Shown here in pieces: positions 16,913-25,883 of a DNA stretch of 64,000 nucleotides. Position 1 is the first letter of the stretch, and every line of letters starts with the position of its first letter. The translations under genes were made by a program, and so were the position numbers. The notes beneath the pieces were generated by a model. That model saw only the letters and a list, made by a program, of their open reading frames with translations. It had not been told where the DNA came from and searched no databases. The DNA lies in NCBI RefSeq assembly GCF_001417735.1, contig NZ_BBUZ01000023.1, positions 1-64,000 on the forward strand. Reading direction: 5' to 3'. This DNA comes from Streptomyces sp. NBRC 110028 (GTDB taxonomy: Bacteria > Actinomycetota > Actinomycetes > Streptomycetales > Streptomycetaceae).

Positions 16913-18601
16913 TCATTCGACGCCTATGATCAGCGGCGCGGAGGGCTGGCCGCCCCGGTAGACGACGGTGTCGACGGCGAAGTGGCCCTCCCGTACGTGC
17001 CGCTCCAGCCGCTCGGCGATCTCGTCCGGGAGGTCCGCGCCGAGCACCAGCGTGACCATCTCCCCGCCCGCGGCCAGCATCCGGTCCAGGACCGTCTCGG
17101 CGGTCGGGGCCAGCTCGGCGCCGATCACCGCCACATCGCCGTCGATCAGGCCCAGGACGTCCCCGGCCTGGCAGACCCCGGCCATGGTCCAGGACCGGTG
17201 CTCGGCGACGGCCAGTTCGGCGCAGCGGGTGGCGCCCGCGGCGGAGGTCATCGCGACGACGTCCTCGTCGAAGCTGCGGGCGGGCTCGTGCACGGCGAGC
17301 GCGGCGATGCCCTGGACCGGGGAGCGGGTGGGGATGACGGCGACCCGCACGCCCTCGGCGCGGGCCTGCGCTGCGGCGGCCGCGGCCGGGTGGCGCAGCC
17401 CGGCGTCGTTGGGCAGCAGCACCACCTCGCGGGCGTGGGCCCGCCGGATCGCCTCGGCCAGTTCGCTGCCGCCGGGCGGCTTCCCGGGGTCGGTGGCGAC
17501 CACGGTGGCCCCGGCCTCGGCGCACAGCGCGGCGAGGCCGTCGCCGGGGACGACGGCGACGACGGCGCGGCTCACGCGCTCGCCGGGCGGCCCGTCCGGC
17601 CGCCGCTCGGGGAGGTCCGGCTCCGGGGCGGCGGGGCGGCGCTCGGCGGGGGCGCCGAAGTGGGTGATGCGGATGCGGTACGGGCGTCCGGCCTGGATGC
17701 CCGCCTCCACCGCGGCGCCCGCGTCGTCCACATGGACGTGGACGTTCCACAGTCCGTCGCCGCCGACGATCACGAGCGAGTCACCGAGTGCGTCCAACCG
17801 CTCGCGCAGGGCCGCGACGGCGCCGTCACCGGCTTCCAGGAGGTAGATCACCTCGAACGCGGGCCCGTCGGCGGAACAGTCCACCGGCCCGGCCCCGGCG
17901 ATCTCCCCGGCGGGCGCGGGGATGGCGGGAGCCGCGGGCGGCGCCGCCGGGGGCTCGCCGGACAGCGCCTCGGTGAGCCCGCCCAACACCGTGACCAGGC
18001 CGTAGCCGCCCGCGTCGACGACGCCCGCGCGGGCCAGGACGTCGAGCTGCCCCGGGGTCGCCTGGAGCGCGGCGCGCGCCTCTTCGTACGCCGCGCGCGC
18101 CACCGCGCCGACGTCCCCGGTGGCCCGCTCCGCGCCCTCCGCCGCGGCCACGGCCACGGTCAGCACGGTCCCCTCGACGGGGTGCGCGACGGCGAGGTAC
18201 GCCAGGTCGACGGCGCGCCGCAGCGCCCGCCGCAGTCCGTCCGCCTCGTCGCCGCTGTCCGTACGGTCGCCCTCGGCCAGCACGTCCGCCATGCCGCGCA
18301 GCAGCTGGGCCAGGATGGTGCCGGAGTTGCCGCGCGCGCCTATCAGGGCGCCGTGGGCCATGGCGCGCACCACGTCGGCGAGGCTGGGGCGGGCGGCACC
18401 GGCCGAGGCGGGGTGGCGCTCGAAGGCGGCGTCGACGGCCTGGGCGGCGGACTCGACGGTCAGATACAGATTGGTGCCGGTGTCGCCGTCCGCGACCGGA
18501 TAGACGTTGATCGCGTCGATGTCCTCGCGGGCCCGGCCCAGCGCGTCCAGCGCGAGCCCGCACCAGATCCGTACCGCATCGGCGTCGAGCGTGTGCGGCA
18601 C
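16913..18601 (-). CDS. DAK2/DhaL-domain kinase, FakA-like
   Basis: A 562-residue protein. The N-terminal DhaL/DAK2 ATP-binding domain has NVYPVADGDTGTNLYLTV (the Mg-binding aspartates) and GARGNSGTILAQLLRGMA; a central linker with Ala/Pro runs at about residues 215-240, and the C-terminal half resembles the FakA C-domain (GGDGLWNVHVHVDDAGAAVEAG). FakA phosphorylates fatty acids bound to a FakB (DegV) partner; no DegV gene is adjacent. The GTG start at 18599-18601 has GAGGAG seven bases upstream; a longer frame adds a Pro/Ser stretch. Position upstream of recG matches other Streptomyces, where it is often annotated as a dihydroxyacetone kinase. Confidence 0.88.
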   Translation of the reverse strand: MPHTLDADAVRIWCGLALDALGRAREDIDAINVYPVADGDTGTNLYLTVESAAQAVDAAFERHPASAGAARPSLADVVRAMAHGALIGARGNSGTILAQLLRGMADVLAEGDRTDSGDEADGLRRALRRAVDLAYLAVAHPVEGTVLTVAVAAAEGAERATGDVGAVARAAYEEARAALQATPGQLDVLARAGVVDAGGYGLVTVLGGLTEALSGEPPAAPPAAPAIPAPAGEIAGAGPVDCSADGPAFEVIYLLEAGDGAVAALRERLDALGDSLVIVGGDGLWNVHVHVDDAGAAVEAGIQAGRPYRIRITHFGAPAERRPAAPEPDLPERRPDGPPGERVSRAVVAVVPGDGLAALCAEAGATVVATDPGKPPGGSELAEAIRRAHAREVVLLPNDAGLRHPAAAAAAQARAEGVRVAVIPTRSPVQGIAALAVHEPARSFDEDVVAMTSAAGATRCAELAVAEHRSWTMAGVCQAGDVLGLIDGDVAVIGAELAPTAETVLDRMLAAGGEMVTLVLGADLPDEIAERLERHVREGHFAVDTVVYRGGQPSAPLIIGVE

Positions 18602-18720
18602 GTACGTACTCCTCGGGACGGTGAGGGATGTCTCAGGGGACGGGGACGGGGACGGGTCGGGCATCGCGTCATCGCAGGCTAGTCGGCGCCCACCGCGGGT
18701 GCTGGGGCAGCCATGATAGT

Positions 18721-18885
18721 TTCGTTGTACGGGAGTGGCCGTTGTATGCTGCTCCGGTTGCCCGATGAGAGTCGGGCTATTCCCCCTGGCGCCGCCGGTC
18801 TTCCACGATCTTGGTTACGCCGGGGTTCCCGATAAGTTTCTGTCTCCTCGCGGGAAGCGAGGCTGACCCGTCTTTGGAGTAACCC
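18721..18885 (+). promoter_or_regulatory. rpmB promoter and structured leader
   Basis: TTCGTT (18721-18726) and TATGCT (18745-18750), spaced by 18 bases, could drive rpmB. The transcript would have a leader of about 130 bases with two hairpins: GCCCGA paired with TCGGGC, and CCTCGC paired with GCGAGG. GGAG lies just before the GTG start. No known riboswitch is recognised; autogenous control by ribosomal protein is possible but unsupported. Confidence 0.45.
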
Positions 18886-19071
18886 GTGGCTGCCAACTGC
18901 GACGTCTGCGGCAAGGGGCCGGGCTTCGGCAACAACATCTCGCACTCGCACCGCCGCACCCGCCGTCGTTGGAACCCCAACATCCAGACGGTGCGCGCTG
19001 TGGTCGGTCGGACCCCGAAGCGGCTCAATGTCTGCACCTCGTGCATCAAGGCCGGCAAGGTCTCGCGCTAG
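18886..19071 (+). CDS. rpmB: 50S ribosomal protein L28
   Basis: A 61-residue ribosomal protein, GTG start with TTTGGAG upstream. The sequence [32 protein letters not shown] is split here for description: the CDVC pair and the CTSC pair near the C-terminus form a zinc site, and [11 protein letters not shown] is the family hallmark. The gene is divergent from the fakA-like gene, and a strong terminator follows. Confidence 0.97.
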   Translation: MAANCDVCGKGPGFGNNISHSHRRTRRRWNPNIQTVRAVVGRTPKRLNVCTSCIKAGKVSR

Positions 19072-19111
19072 GCGCACGCCTTCCCCCGCGCGAGCGGGAT
19101 TCCGGTTGCCG

Positions 19112-19141
19112 AGGCCGGTCCACCATGACGTGGACCGGCCT
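19112..19141. terminator. Terminator between rpmB and thiD
   Basis: Arms AGGCCGGTCCAC (19112-19123) and GTGGACCGGCCT (19130-19141) form a perfect 12-base stem with a six-base loop, followed by TTT on the plus strand and preceded by GCCG. It separates the convergent rpmB and thiD genes and probably works in both directions. Confidence 0.8.
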
Positions 19142-19155
19142 TTACGCATGCTCCG

Positions 19156-20007
19156 CTACGGACCGGGCGGGGCGGTCAGCCAGCCGTGGTCGACCGGGCC
19201 GATGCCCGCGCCCAGGGGGAAGCCCGCGGCGATCGCGCCCGTGACGTACTCCTTGGCCGCCGTGACGGCCTCCGGGACCGCCATGCCGCCCGCGAGGTAG
19301 GTGGCGATCGCCGAGGCGAGGGTGCAGCCGGTGCCATGGGTGTGGCGGTTGTCATGGCGGGGCGCCCGCAGCCAGTGCTCCTCGGTGCCGTCGGTGAGCA
19401 GGTCCACCGCGTCACCCCGCAGATGGCCGCCCTTGATCAGCGCCCAGCGCGGGCCGAAGTCCAGCACCGCGCGTGCCGCCCGCCGCAGATCGCCCTCCGA
19501 ACCGACCCGGATGCCGGTCAACTGGGCCACCTCGTCCAGGTTGGGGGTGGCGACGGTGGCGGTGGGCAGCAGCTTGGTGCGGACCGCGTCCAGCGCCTCG
19601 GCGACCAGCAGCGGGTCGCCGTGCTTGGAGACCCCGACCGGGTCGACGACCACGGGGGCGGGCAGCCCCGCCAGCAGCCCGGCGACGGTCTCGACCAGCT
19701 CGGTGGTGGCCAGCATGCCCGTCTTGACCGCCTGGACGCCGATGTCGTCCACGACGCTGCGGAACTGGGCGCGGACCGCCTCGGCGGGCAGTTCCCAGGC
19801 GCCCTGGACGCCCTGGGAGTTCTGTGCCGTCACCGCGGTGAGCACGCTCATCCCGTGCGCGCCCAGGGCCAGCATCGTCTTCAGGTCGGCCTGGATGCCC
19901 GCACCGCCGCCGGAATCCGACCCGGCGACGGTGAGGACGCGGACGGGCACCCGGTGGTCGCGGGGGACGCGGGGTGCGCCGGGCGCGCGGGGGTCATCGG
20001 TAGACAT
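19156..20007 (-). CDS. thiD: Hydroxymethylpyrimidine/phosphomethylpyrimidine kinase
   Basis: A 283-residue ribokinase-fold enzyme that phosphorylates HMP and HMP-P for thiamine synthesis. Motifs are [20 protein letters not shown] at the N-terminal substrate site, [23 protein letters not shown], and the anion hole/catalytic [12 protein letters not shown] near the C-terminus. I chose the ATG at 20005-20007; about 20 residues precede the conserved core. thiL ends 17 bases upstream, so the two form an operon. Confidence 0.95.
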   Translation of the reverse strand: MSTDDPRAPGAPRVPRDHRVPVRVLTVAGSDSGGGAGIQADLKTMLALGAHGMSVLTAVTAQNSQGVQGAWELPAEAVRAQFRSVVDDIGVQAVKTGMLATTELVETVAGLLAGLPAPVVVDPVGVSKHGDPLLVAEALDAVRTKLLPTATVATPNLDEVAQLTGIRVGSEGDLRRAARAVLDFGPRWALIKGGHLRGDAVDLLTDGTEEHWLRAPRHDNRHTHGTGCTLASAIATYLAGGMAVPEAVTAAKEYVTGAIAAGFPLGAGIGPVDHGWLTAPPGP

Positions 20008-20023
20008 GGCCATATGGCCGAAT

Positions 20024-20992
20024 CTACTCGGCGCCCTGGTCATCCCCGAAATGGTCCCAGCCCGCGTGCACCCAGGGCGCTCCGTCGACCGTCACCTGCG
20101 GCAGCGCCGACGGGTTGAGCACCTCGCCGATCACCTTCCAGCGGGCGGGCAGCTTCACGTCCGAAGGGAAGGTGGCCACGATCGCGTGGTCCTCTCCCCC
20201 GCTGAGCACCCACAGGATCGGGTCGACGCCCACCGCCTGCCCGATGTCCGACATCTGCGAGGGGATGTCGATGTCCCCCGAGCGCAGATCGATACGGACC
20301 TGGCTGGCCTCGGCGATGTGCCCGAGGTCGGCCACCAGTCCGTCGCTGACGTCGGTCATCGCGGTCGCGCCCAGTCCGGCGGCGGCCGGTCCCGCGTGGT
20401 ACGGCGGCTCCGGGCGCCGGTGCGCCTCGACGAAGGCGCGCGGCGAGCGGAAGCCGCGCGAGAGCACCGCGTGCCCGGCGGCCGACCAGCCCAGCCAGCC
20501 GGTGACGGCGACAACGTCGCCCGGCCGGGCACCGGATCGGGTGACCGGCTCGTGGTTGCGCAGATCGCCCAGGGCGGTGATGGCGATGGTGATGGCGTCC
20601 CCGCGCACCACGTCGCCGCCGACCACGGCGGCGCCCGCCACCTGGCATTCGTCGCGGATCCCGTCCATCATCTCGGCCGGCCAGGTCACCGGCAGATCCG
20701 CGGGCACCACCAGGCCCAGCAGCAGCGCGGTCGGCACCGCGCCCATGGCCGCGATGTCCGCGAGGTTCTGGGCGGCGGCCTTGCGGCCGACGTCATAGGC
20801 GGTGGACCAGTCCCGGCGGAAGTGCCTGCCCTCCAGCAGGACGTCCGTACTGGCCACCACCCTGCGGTCCGGTGCGGCCACGACCGCGGCGTCGTCACCG
20901 GGCCCCAGCTTCACCGCCGAGGTGGTGGTGAGCCGGGAAGTGAGCTCTCTGATGAGCCCGAACTCCCCCAACTCGCCCACGGTGCCCTTCAT
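20024..20992 (-). CDS. thiL: Thiamine-monophosphate kinase
   Basis: A 322-residue enzyme that makes thiamine diphosphate from thiamine monophosphate. The family marks are [12 protein letters not shown] at the N-terminus, [10 protein letters not shown] (metal and ATP binding), [36 protein letters not shown] and [14 protein letters not shown]. The ATG start at 20990-20992 has AAGGGG upstream. It heads the thiL-thiD pair and is divergent from the stand-alone RAM gene at 21130; 20993-21129 is the shared control region. Confidence 0.96.
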   Translation of the reverse strand: MKGTVGELGEFGLIRELTSRLTTTSAVKLGPGDDAAVVAAPDRRVVASTDVLLEGRHFRRDWSTAYDVGRKAAAQNLADIAAMGAVPTALLLGLVVPADLPVTWPAEMMDGIRDECQVAGAAVVGGDVVRGDAITIAITALGDLRNHEPVTRSGARPGDVVAVTGWLGWSAAGHAVLSRGFRSPRAFVEAHRRPEPPYHAGPAAAGLGATAMTDVSDGLVADLGHIAEASQVRIDLRSGDIDIPSQMSDIGQAVGVDPILWVLSGGEDHAIVATFPSDVKLPARWKVIGEVLNPSALPQVTVDGAPWVHAGWDHFGDDQGAE

Positions 20993-21129
20993 CGCATTGC
21001 CCCTTCGTGCTCGTGGCCCTGTGCCCGCCGCGCCGCGCACCCCGCGCGGGTCTCCCCTCGCCGCGTGGCGACGCGGTACCGTGGCGTCCCTTCTCCCCAC
21101 ATGATCCTCGTAGCCGCCCTGGAGGTTCC

Positions 21130-21363
21130 GTGGTACAGGCGTACATCCTGATCCAGACCGAGGTCGGCAAGGCGTCGGCCGTCGCCGACGTCATCGCCAA
21201 GTTCCCGGGAGTGATACAGGCCGAGGACGTCACGGGTCCGTACGACGTGATCGTGCGCGCCCAGGCCGAGACGGTTGACGAACTCGGCCGCATGGTGGTC
21301 GCGAAAGTCCAGCAAGTGGAAGGGATCACGCGCACGCTCACCTGTCCGGTGGTGCATATCTGA
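21130..21363 (+). CDS. Stand-alone Lrp/AsnC RAM-domain protein
   Basis: A 77-residue protein consisting only of the ligand-binding RAM domain of Lrp/AsnC regulators ([50 protein letters not shown]). There is no DNA-binding helix-turn-helix. The GTG start at 21130 has GGAGG immediately upstream, and no room for an N-terminal domain exists. Stand-alone RAM proteins oligomerise and bind amino acids; here it may modulate a full-length Lrp protein or simply bind a metabolite. It lies between thiL and ddlA. Confidence 0.88.
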   Translation: MVQAYILIQTEVGKASAVADVIAKFPGVIQAEDVTGPYDVIVRAQAETVDELGRMVVAKVQQVEGITRTLTCPVVHI

Positions 21364-21516
21364 ATCCCGCTCCCCGCGTGCTCGGCCGGTGGGTTCCGCA
21401 CACCGGCGCCGGGGACGTACGCCCGCGAGGCCGATGCTCTGATCGGCCTCGCGGGCCCCGCCGAGAAGACCGCTCCGGTGAGTGTGGTGTGACGGACGCG
21501 GGCCTGCCGGGCAGGC

Positions 21517-22689
21517 CTAGCGCAGCCCCGTGGAGCGGCGCAGCGCGGCCTGGATGAGCCGGTCCACCAGCTCCGGGTAGCTCACGCCGCTCTCCTGCCA
21601 CATGCGCGGGTACATGGAGATCGGGGTGAAGCCGGGCATCGTGTTGATCTCGTTGATCACGAACTCGCCGCTGTCCAGCAGGAAGAAGTCCGCGCGCACC
21701 AGGCCCTCGCAGGACACCGCGTCGAACGCGCGCACCGCCAGCTCCCGGACCCGCTCGGTCTGCTCGGCGGTGAGCGGCGCGGGCACGACACCGGGGGCCG
21801 CGTCGATGTACTTGGCCTCGAAGTCGTAGAAGTCGTGGGTGGAGACCGGGGGGATCTCGGCGGGCACACTGGCCCGGGGCCCGTCCTCGAACTCCAGCAC
21901 CCCGCACTCGATCTCGCGGCCGCGCAGCAGCGCCTCCACGATGACCTTCGGGTCGTGGTGCCGGGCGGTCTCGATGGCCTCGTCCAGCTGCTCGGGGCCG
22001 TCGACCTTGGTGATGCCGATGGAGGAGCCGGCCCGCGAGGGCTTCACGAAGACCGGCCAGCCGTGCTCACCGGCGAACTCGGTGATCCTGGCGCGGGCGG
22101 CGGCGGGGTCCCGCTCCCAGTCGCGGGGACGGATCACCTCGTACGGGCCGACGGGCAGCCCGAACGAGACGAATACCCGCTTCATGTACTCCTTGTCCAT
22201 GCCGACGGCGGAGGCCAGCACCCCGGCGCCCACATAGGGCACGCCGGACAGCTCCAGCAGCCCCTGGAGGGTGCCGTCCTCGCCGTACGGGCCGTGGAGC
22301 ATGGGGAAGACGACGTCGACGTCGCCGAGCGCCTTCGGCACCGCGCCCGGCTCGCTGTAGACGACCTCGCGGCTGCCCGGGTCGACCGGCAGCACGACCG
22401 ACCCCTCCGCGGACTCGGCGAGCCGTTCGACGCTCGGGAGCTGCCGGTCCGCGATGGCCATCCGCTCAGGCGCGTCGGCGGTCAGCGCCCAACGGCCGTC
22501 CGCCGTGATGCCGATCGGCAGCACGTCGTACTTCTCGCGGTCGATGGCGCGCAGCACGGCCCCCGCGGTGACCACGGAAATGGCGTGCTCGGAGCTGCGG
22601 CCACCGAAGACGACGGCGACGCGCGGCTTCCGCGGCTCACCGGCGGAGGAAACCGGGGCAGGGGTTGAGGAAGGAGTCTGGCTGCTCAT
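21517..22689 (-). CDS. ddlA: D-alanine--D-alanine ligase
   Basis: A 390-residue ATP-grasp enzyme that makes the D-Ala-D-Ala dipeptide for peptidoglycan. Landmarks are VVFGGRSSEHAISV at the N-terminal substrate site, HGPYGEDGTLQGLLEL, VKPSRAGSSIGITKV (ATP binding) and INTMPGFTPISMYP (Mg and second D-Ala site). The omega loop reads FYDFEAKYID with Tyr, as in dipeptide ligases, not the VanA-type D-lactate ligases. gpsA lies upstream on the same strand, 34 bases away. Confidence 0.96.
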   Translation of the reverse strand: MSSQTPSSTPAPVSSAGEPRKPRVAVVFGGRSSEHAISVVTAGAVLRAIDREKYDVLPIGITADGRWALTADAPERMAIADRQLPSVERLAESAEGSVVLPVDPGSREVVYSEPGAVPKALGDVDVVFPMLHGPYGEDGTLQGLLELSGVPYVGAGVLASAVGMDKEYMKRVFVSFGLPVGPYEVIRPRDWERDPAAARARITEFAGEHGWPVFVKPSRAGSSIGITKVDGPEQLDEAIETARHHDPKVIVEALLRGREIECGVLEFEDGPRASVPAEIPPVSTHDFYDFEAKYIDAAPGVVPAPLTAEQTERVRELAVRAFDAVSCEGLVRADFFLLDSGEFVINEINTMPGFTPISMYPRMWQESGVSYPELVDRLIQAALRRSTGLR

Positions 22690-22723
22690 ATCGCGTTGAG
22701 GTTACCTTGCGGTTCGGACGACG

Positions 22724-23725
22724 TCAGTGCCGCTCGGCCTTCGCGCTGCGCGACATCAGCTCTTTGAGCGCGACGAGCGGCTGTTTGCCGTCGTGGACGA
22801 TGCCCACCACCGTCTCCGTGATCGGCATGTCGACGTCGTGGCGCCGGGCGAGAGCCAGTACGGACTCGCACGATTTGACGCCCTCAGCCGTCTGCCGGGT
22901 GACCGCGATGGTCTCCTCCAGGGTCATGCCGCGGCCCAGGTTGGTGCCGAAGGTGTGGTTGCGGGACAGCGGCGAGGAGCAGGTGGCGACCAGGTCGCCC
23001 ATGCCCGCCAGGCCCGCGAAGGTGTGCGCGTCGGCGCCCATCGCCAGGCCCAGCCGGGTCGTTTCGGCGAGCCCGCGGGTGATGAGGGACGCCTTGGCGT
23101 TGTCGCCGAGGCCCATGCCGTCCGCGATGCCGACGGCCAGCGCGATGACGTTCTTCACCGCGCCGCCGAGTTCGCAGCCCACCACGTCGGTGTTGGTGTA
23201 CGGGCGGAAGTAGGGGGTGTGGCAGGCGGTCTGGAGGCGGCGTGCCACGTCCTCGTCCCGGCAGGCCACCACGGATGCCGCGGGCTGCCGGGCGGCGATC
23301 TCCTTGGCGAGATTGGGGCCGGTGAGCACCGCGACGCGCTCCGCGGGCGCGTCGGCGACCTCCGCGATGACCTCGCTCATGCGCTTGGCGGTGCCGAGCT
23401 CGACGCCCTTCATCAGGGAGACCAGCACGGTGTCGGCGGGCAGCAGCGGGGCCCATGCGGCGAGGTTGCCGCGCAGCGTCTGGGAGGGCACGGAGAAGAC
23501 GGTGAACTCCGCGTCGCGCGCGGCCTCGGCCGGGTCGGTGGTGGCCCGGACCCCGTCGGGGAGGCGGATGCCGGGGAAGTAGTCGGGATTGGTGCGGCCG
23601 GTGTTGATGGCCTCGACGACATCGGGCCGGCGGCCCCACAGCGTCACCTCGCAGCCGGCGTCGGCGAGCACCATCGCGAAGGCGGTGCCCCAGGAGCCGG
23701 TGCCGTAGACGGCGCAGCGCGTCAC
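22724..23725 (-). CDS. gpsA: NAD(P)H-dependent glycerol-3-phosphate dehydrogenase
   Basis: A 333-residue enzyme that reduces dihydroxyacetone phosphate to sn-glycerol-3-phosphate, the backbone of phospholipids. The Rossmann motif is VYGTGSWGTAFAMVLAD at the N-terminus, followed by SLMKGVE, the catalytic Lys region ELGGAVKNVIALAVGI and TCSSPLSRNHTFG. The GTG start overlaps the plsC stop by four bases (GTGA), so translation is coupled. plsC-gpsA-ddlA is a lipid and cell-wall gene run typical of Streptomyces. Confidence 0.97.
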   Translation of the reverse strand: MTRCAVYGTGSWGTAFAMVLADAGCEVTLWGRRPDVVEAINTGRTNPDYFPGIRLPDGVRATTDPAEAARDAEFTVFSVPSQTLRGNLAAWAPLLPADTVLVSLMKGVELGTAKRMSEVIAEVADAPAERVAVLTGPNLAKEIAARQPAASVVACRDEDVARRLQTACHTPYFRPYTNTDVVGCELGGAVKNVIALAVGIADGMGLGDNAKASLITRGLAETTRLGLAMGADAHTFAGLAGMGDLVATCSSPLSRNHTFGTNLGRGMTLEETIAVTRQTAEGVKSCESVLALARRHDVDMPITETVVGIVHDGKQPLVALKELMSRSAKAERH

Positions 23726-24498
23726 TTGCTCTCCTCTTCGGCCGCGGGGCTCTCGGCCACCGGGTGCGGGTGGTCGGCGATGTACGGCCGGTCGGCGGAG
23801 ACCTCACGTACCCGGGCGGGCACCGGCTCGCCGCGGACCTCGGCGAGGAGTTCGGTGACCGCGGTCATGATGGTGTCGGTGGCCGCCCGCAGTACGTCGG
23901 CGGTGGGCTCCTGGCCGTAGTACTCGGACAGGTCCACCGGTGGGCCCGCGTGCACCTTGAGGGTCTTGCGCGGGAAGAGCCGGACCTTCTTCTCCCTGGC
24001 GTACGGCGGTACGGCCTCGTTGGCGCCCCACTGGGCGACCGGGATGACCGGCGCCTTGGTCAGCAGGGCGACCCGGGCGGCGCCGGTCTTGCCGCGCATC
24101 GGCCACATGTCGGGGTCGCGGGTCAGGGTGCCCTCGGGGTAGAAGGCCACGCACTCGCCCTTGTTGATGGCGTCGACGGCGGCCCGGAAGGCGTTGGCCG
24201 CGTCGGTCGACTCGCGGTAGACGGGGATCTGGCCGGTGCCGCGCAGCATGGTGCCCACGAAGCCGCCCTTGAAGAGGGCGGCCTTGGCGAGGAAGCGGGG
24301 CACGCGTCCGCTGTTGTACTGGAAGTGGGCGTAGGAGAGCGGGTCGAGATACGAGTTGTGATTGATCGCGGTGATAAAACCACCGTCGGCGGGAATGTGC
24401 TCCATTCCGTGCCAGTCCCGCTTGAACAGAACCACCAGTGGCGGTTTCACCATGACCGCCGCCATGCGGTACCAGAAGCCGATTCTGCGGCCGGACAC
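23722..24498 (-). CDS. plsC: 1-acyl-sn-glycerol-3-phosphate acyltransferase
   Basis: A 258-residue membrane-associated acyltransferase that makes phosphatidic acid from lysophosphatidic acid. The catalytic HX4D box is NHNSYLD, and the phosphate-binding box is FYPEGTLTRD. A hydrophobic N-terminal segment (about residues 4-20) anchors it. I chose the GTG at 24496-24498, nine bases after AGGAGG; the ATG at 24507 touches the ribosome site and is unlikely. It overlaps gpsA, which supplies its pathway precursor. Confidence 0.93.
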   Translation of the reverse strand: MSGRRIGFWYRMAAVMVKPPLVVLFKRDWHGMEHIPADGGFITAINHNSYLDPLSYAHFQYNSGRVPRFLAKAALFKGGFVGTMLRGTGQIPVYRESTDAANAFRAAVDAINKGECVAFYPEGTLTRDPDMWPMRGKTGAARVALLTKAPVIPVAQWGANEAVPPYAREKKVRLFPRKTLKVHAGPPVDLSEYYGQEPTADVLRAATDTIMTAVTELLAEVRGEPVPARVREVSADRPYIADHPHPVAESPAAEEESK

Positions 24499-24640
24499 TC
24501 GGAACATCCTCCTCTTGGACCCTGCTGACCTGCTGGCTTGCTGCCGTCCGGGCAGCCGCACAAGTGTCGCTCCAGGTACTCGGTCTGTCGAGGACACCGT
24601 AACCCCGCGACGTCCGGTGCGAGCCGGGCAGCAGGCGAGA

Positions 24641-25318
24641 ATGGAGTCCGTGGGAAGAAACGCAAGCCCTGTGTTGTGGACGCTGGTGGTGCCGCTCAAA
24701 CCCCTGTCACGGGCGAAGAGCAGGCTCTCCGACGCCGCCGGAGACACCCTCCGGCCGGGTCTCGCGCTGGCGTTCGCCAAGGACACGGTGGGCGCCGCGC
24801 TGGCCGGCCGGAGCGTCGGCGGGGTGACCGTGGTCACCGACGATCCGCTCGCCGGGCGCGAGCTGGCGGCCCTCGGCGCCCGGATCCTGCCCGATACGCC
24901 GGGGCGCGGGCTGAACGCGGCGCTCGCGCACGGCGCCCGGGCGGTCCGGGAGGACCGCCCCGGGGCCTTTGTGGCGGCGCTGAACGCCGATCTCCCGGCG
25001 CTGCGGACAGCCGACCTCGACCAGGTGCTCGAAGCCGCCGCGGGCTTCCCACGCGCCTTTCTGGCGGACGCGGCGGGCGTCGGCACGACCCTCCTCGGGG
25101 CGGCACCGGGCACCGACCTCGCCCCCGCCTTCGGGGGCGCCTCCCGGGCCCGGCACCGGGCGTCCGGGGCGTACGAGATCGAGCTGCCCGGGGTCGATTC
25201 GGTGCGCCGCGACGTGGACACCGGCGAGGATCTGCGGGCAGCGCTGGCGCTGGGCGTGGGCACCCACACGGCCCGGCTGTGCGGCGCCCCGCGGGCCGCG
25301 CCCCTGCCCGGCACGTAG
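24641..25318 (+). CDS. cofC: Phospho-lactate/phosphoenolpyruvate guanylyltransferase
   Basis: A 225-residue nucleotidyltransferase of the CofC/FbiD family that activates 2-phospholactate or phosphoenolpyruvate with GTP in coenzyme F420 synthesis. Motifs are VVPLKPLSRAKSRLSDAA at the N-terminus, VTDDPLAG, and ALNADLPALRTADL. In actinobacteria the FbiD form is thought to use phosphoenolpyruvate. The start is ATG 24641 or, with a better ribosome site (GGAG), GTG 24650. The gene is divergent from plsC. Its TAG stop is the first three bases of a repeat element (copy C). Confidence 0.9.
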   Translation: MESVGRNASPVLWTLVVPLKPLSRAKSRLSDAAGDTLRPGLALAFAKDTVGAALAGRSVGGVTVVTDDPLAGRELAALGARILPDTPGRGLNAALAHGARAVREDRPGAFVAALNADLPALRTADLDQVLEAAAGFPRAFLADAAGVGTTLLGAAPGTDLAPAFGGASRARHRASGAYEIELPGVDSVRRDVDTGEDLRAALALGVGTHTARLCGAPRAAPLPGT

Positions 25319-25530
25319 GGGGTGTCTTGCGGATCAGGCCGGATCAGCGAGCGGCGTCTGGGGCAGGGGGCACCTCCCAGCGGTAGCCGGGGGAAGCGCG
25401 CAACCCGCCTGAGGAGAGCGCGGCGGCGCTGCGTGCGACGAGCGCGGGGCCGCGAGGTGCCACCCGCCGCGCGGCAGCGGCTGATGTCACAGCGGCGCCG
25501 GGAGCCCGGCATGATCCACAAGGCACCCCC
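25316..25530. mobile_element. MITE-like element with terminal inverted repeats (copies C and D)
   Basis: About 215 bases bounded by imperfect inverted repeats of roughly 25 bases. The left end reads GGGGGTGTCTTGCGGATCAG and the right end, reversed, GGGGGTGCCTTGTGGATCAT, each followed by GCCGG. A nested inverted pair GGCACCTC and GAGGTGCC lies inside. There is no reading frame of note, so it is a non-autonomous element. The left end supplies the cofC stop codon. Related single ends occur at 8146 and 12285. Confidence 0.7.
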
Positions 25531-25580
25531 AGGGGTGCCCCGGAGGGAGGCGGCGGGCGGTGCGGACTAGGCTGGCGGGT

Positions 25581-25784
25581 ATGCAGGGAACGGCCTACAC
25601 CTACGACCCCGACGCCCGCACGGGCAGTGTGCTGCTCGACGACGGCACTCCTCTGCCCTTCGACGCGGCGGCGTTCGACGCCGGGGGGCTGCGGATGCTG
25701 CGGCCCGGGCAGCGGGTGCGGATCGAGGTGGCGGGCGAGGGCGCCGAGCGGCGCGTCGTCTTCGTCACCCTGCAGACGTTCTGA
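25581..25784 (+). CDS. Small OB-like (cold-shock-like) protein
   Basis: A 67-residue protein with a pattern like a cold-shock domain: TYDPDARTGSVLLDDGTPLPFDA, then LRPGQRVRIEVAGEG and RRVVFVTLQTF, which would form beta strands of an OB fold. The usual RNA-binding aromatic motifs (KGFGFI, FVHF) are missing, so nucleic-acid binding is uncertain. TAGGCT at 25568-25573 sits about 7 bases before the ATG, suggesting a leaderless transcript. It is next to the MITE-like element and convergent with hupS. Confidence 0.72.
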   Translation: MQGTAYTYDPDARTGSVLLDDGTPLPFDAAAFDAGGLRMLRPGQRVRIEVAGEGAERRVVFVTLQTF

Positions 25785-25883
25785 CCTCCCCGGCGGCGGT
25801 GCCGGGCCCGTGACGCACCGCGGGCCGGGCTCCCTCTTCGGAGCCCGGCCCGGCGCGTGAACGGTGCCGCTGCGCGGCGACGA

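Noticed and set aside
24499-25521. A long upstream extension of plsC (frame of 599 codons)
   Set aside because: It runs antisense through cofC; the GTG at 24498 with AGGAGG gives the normal length.
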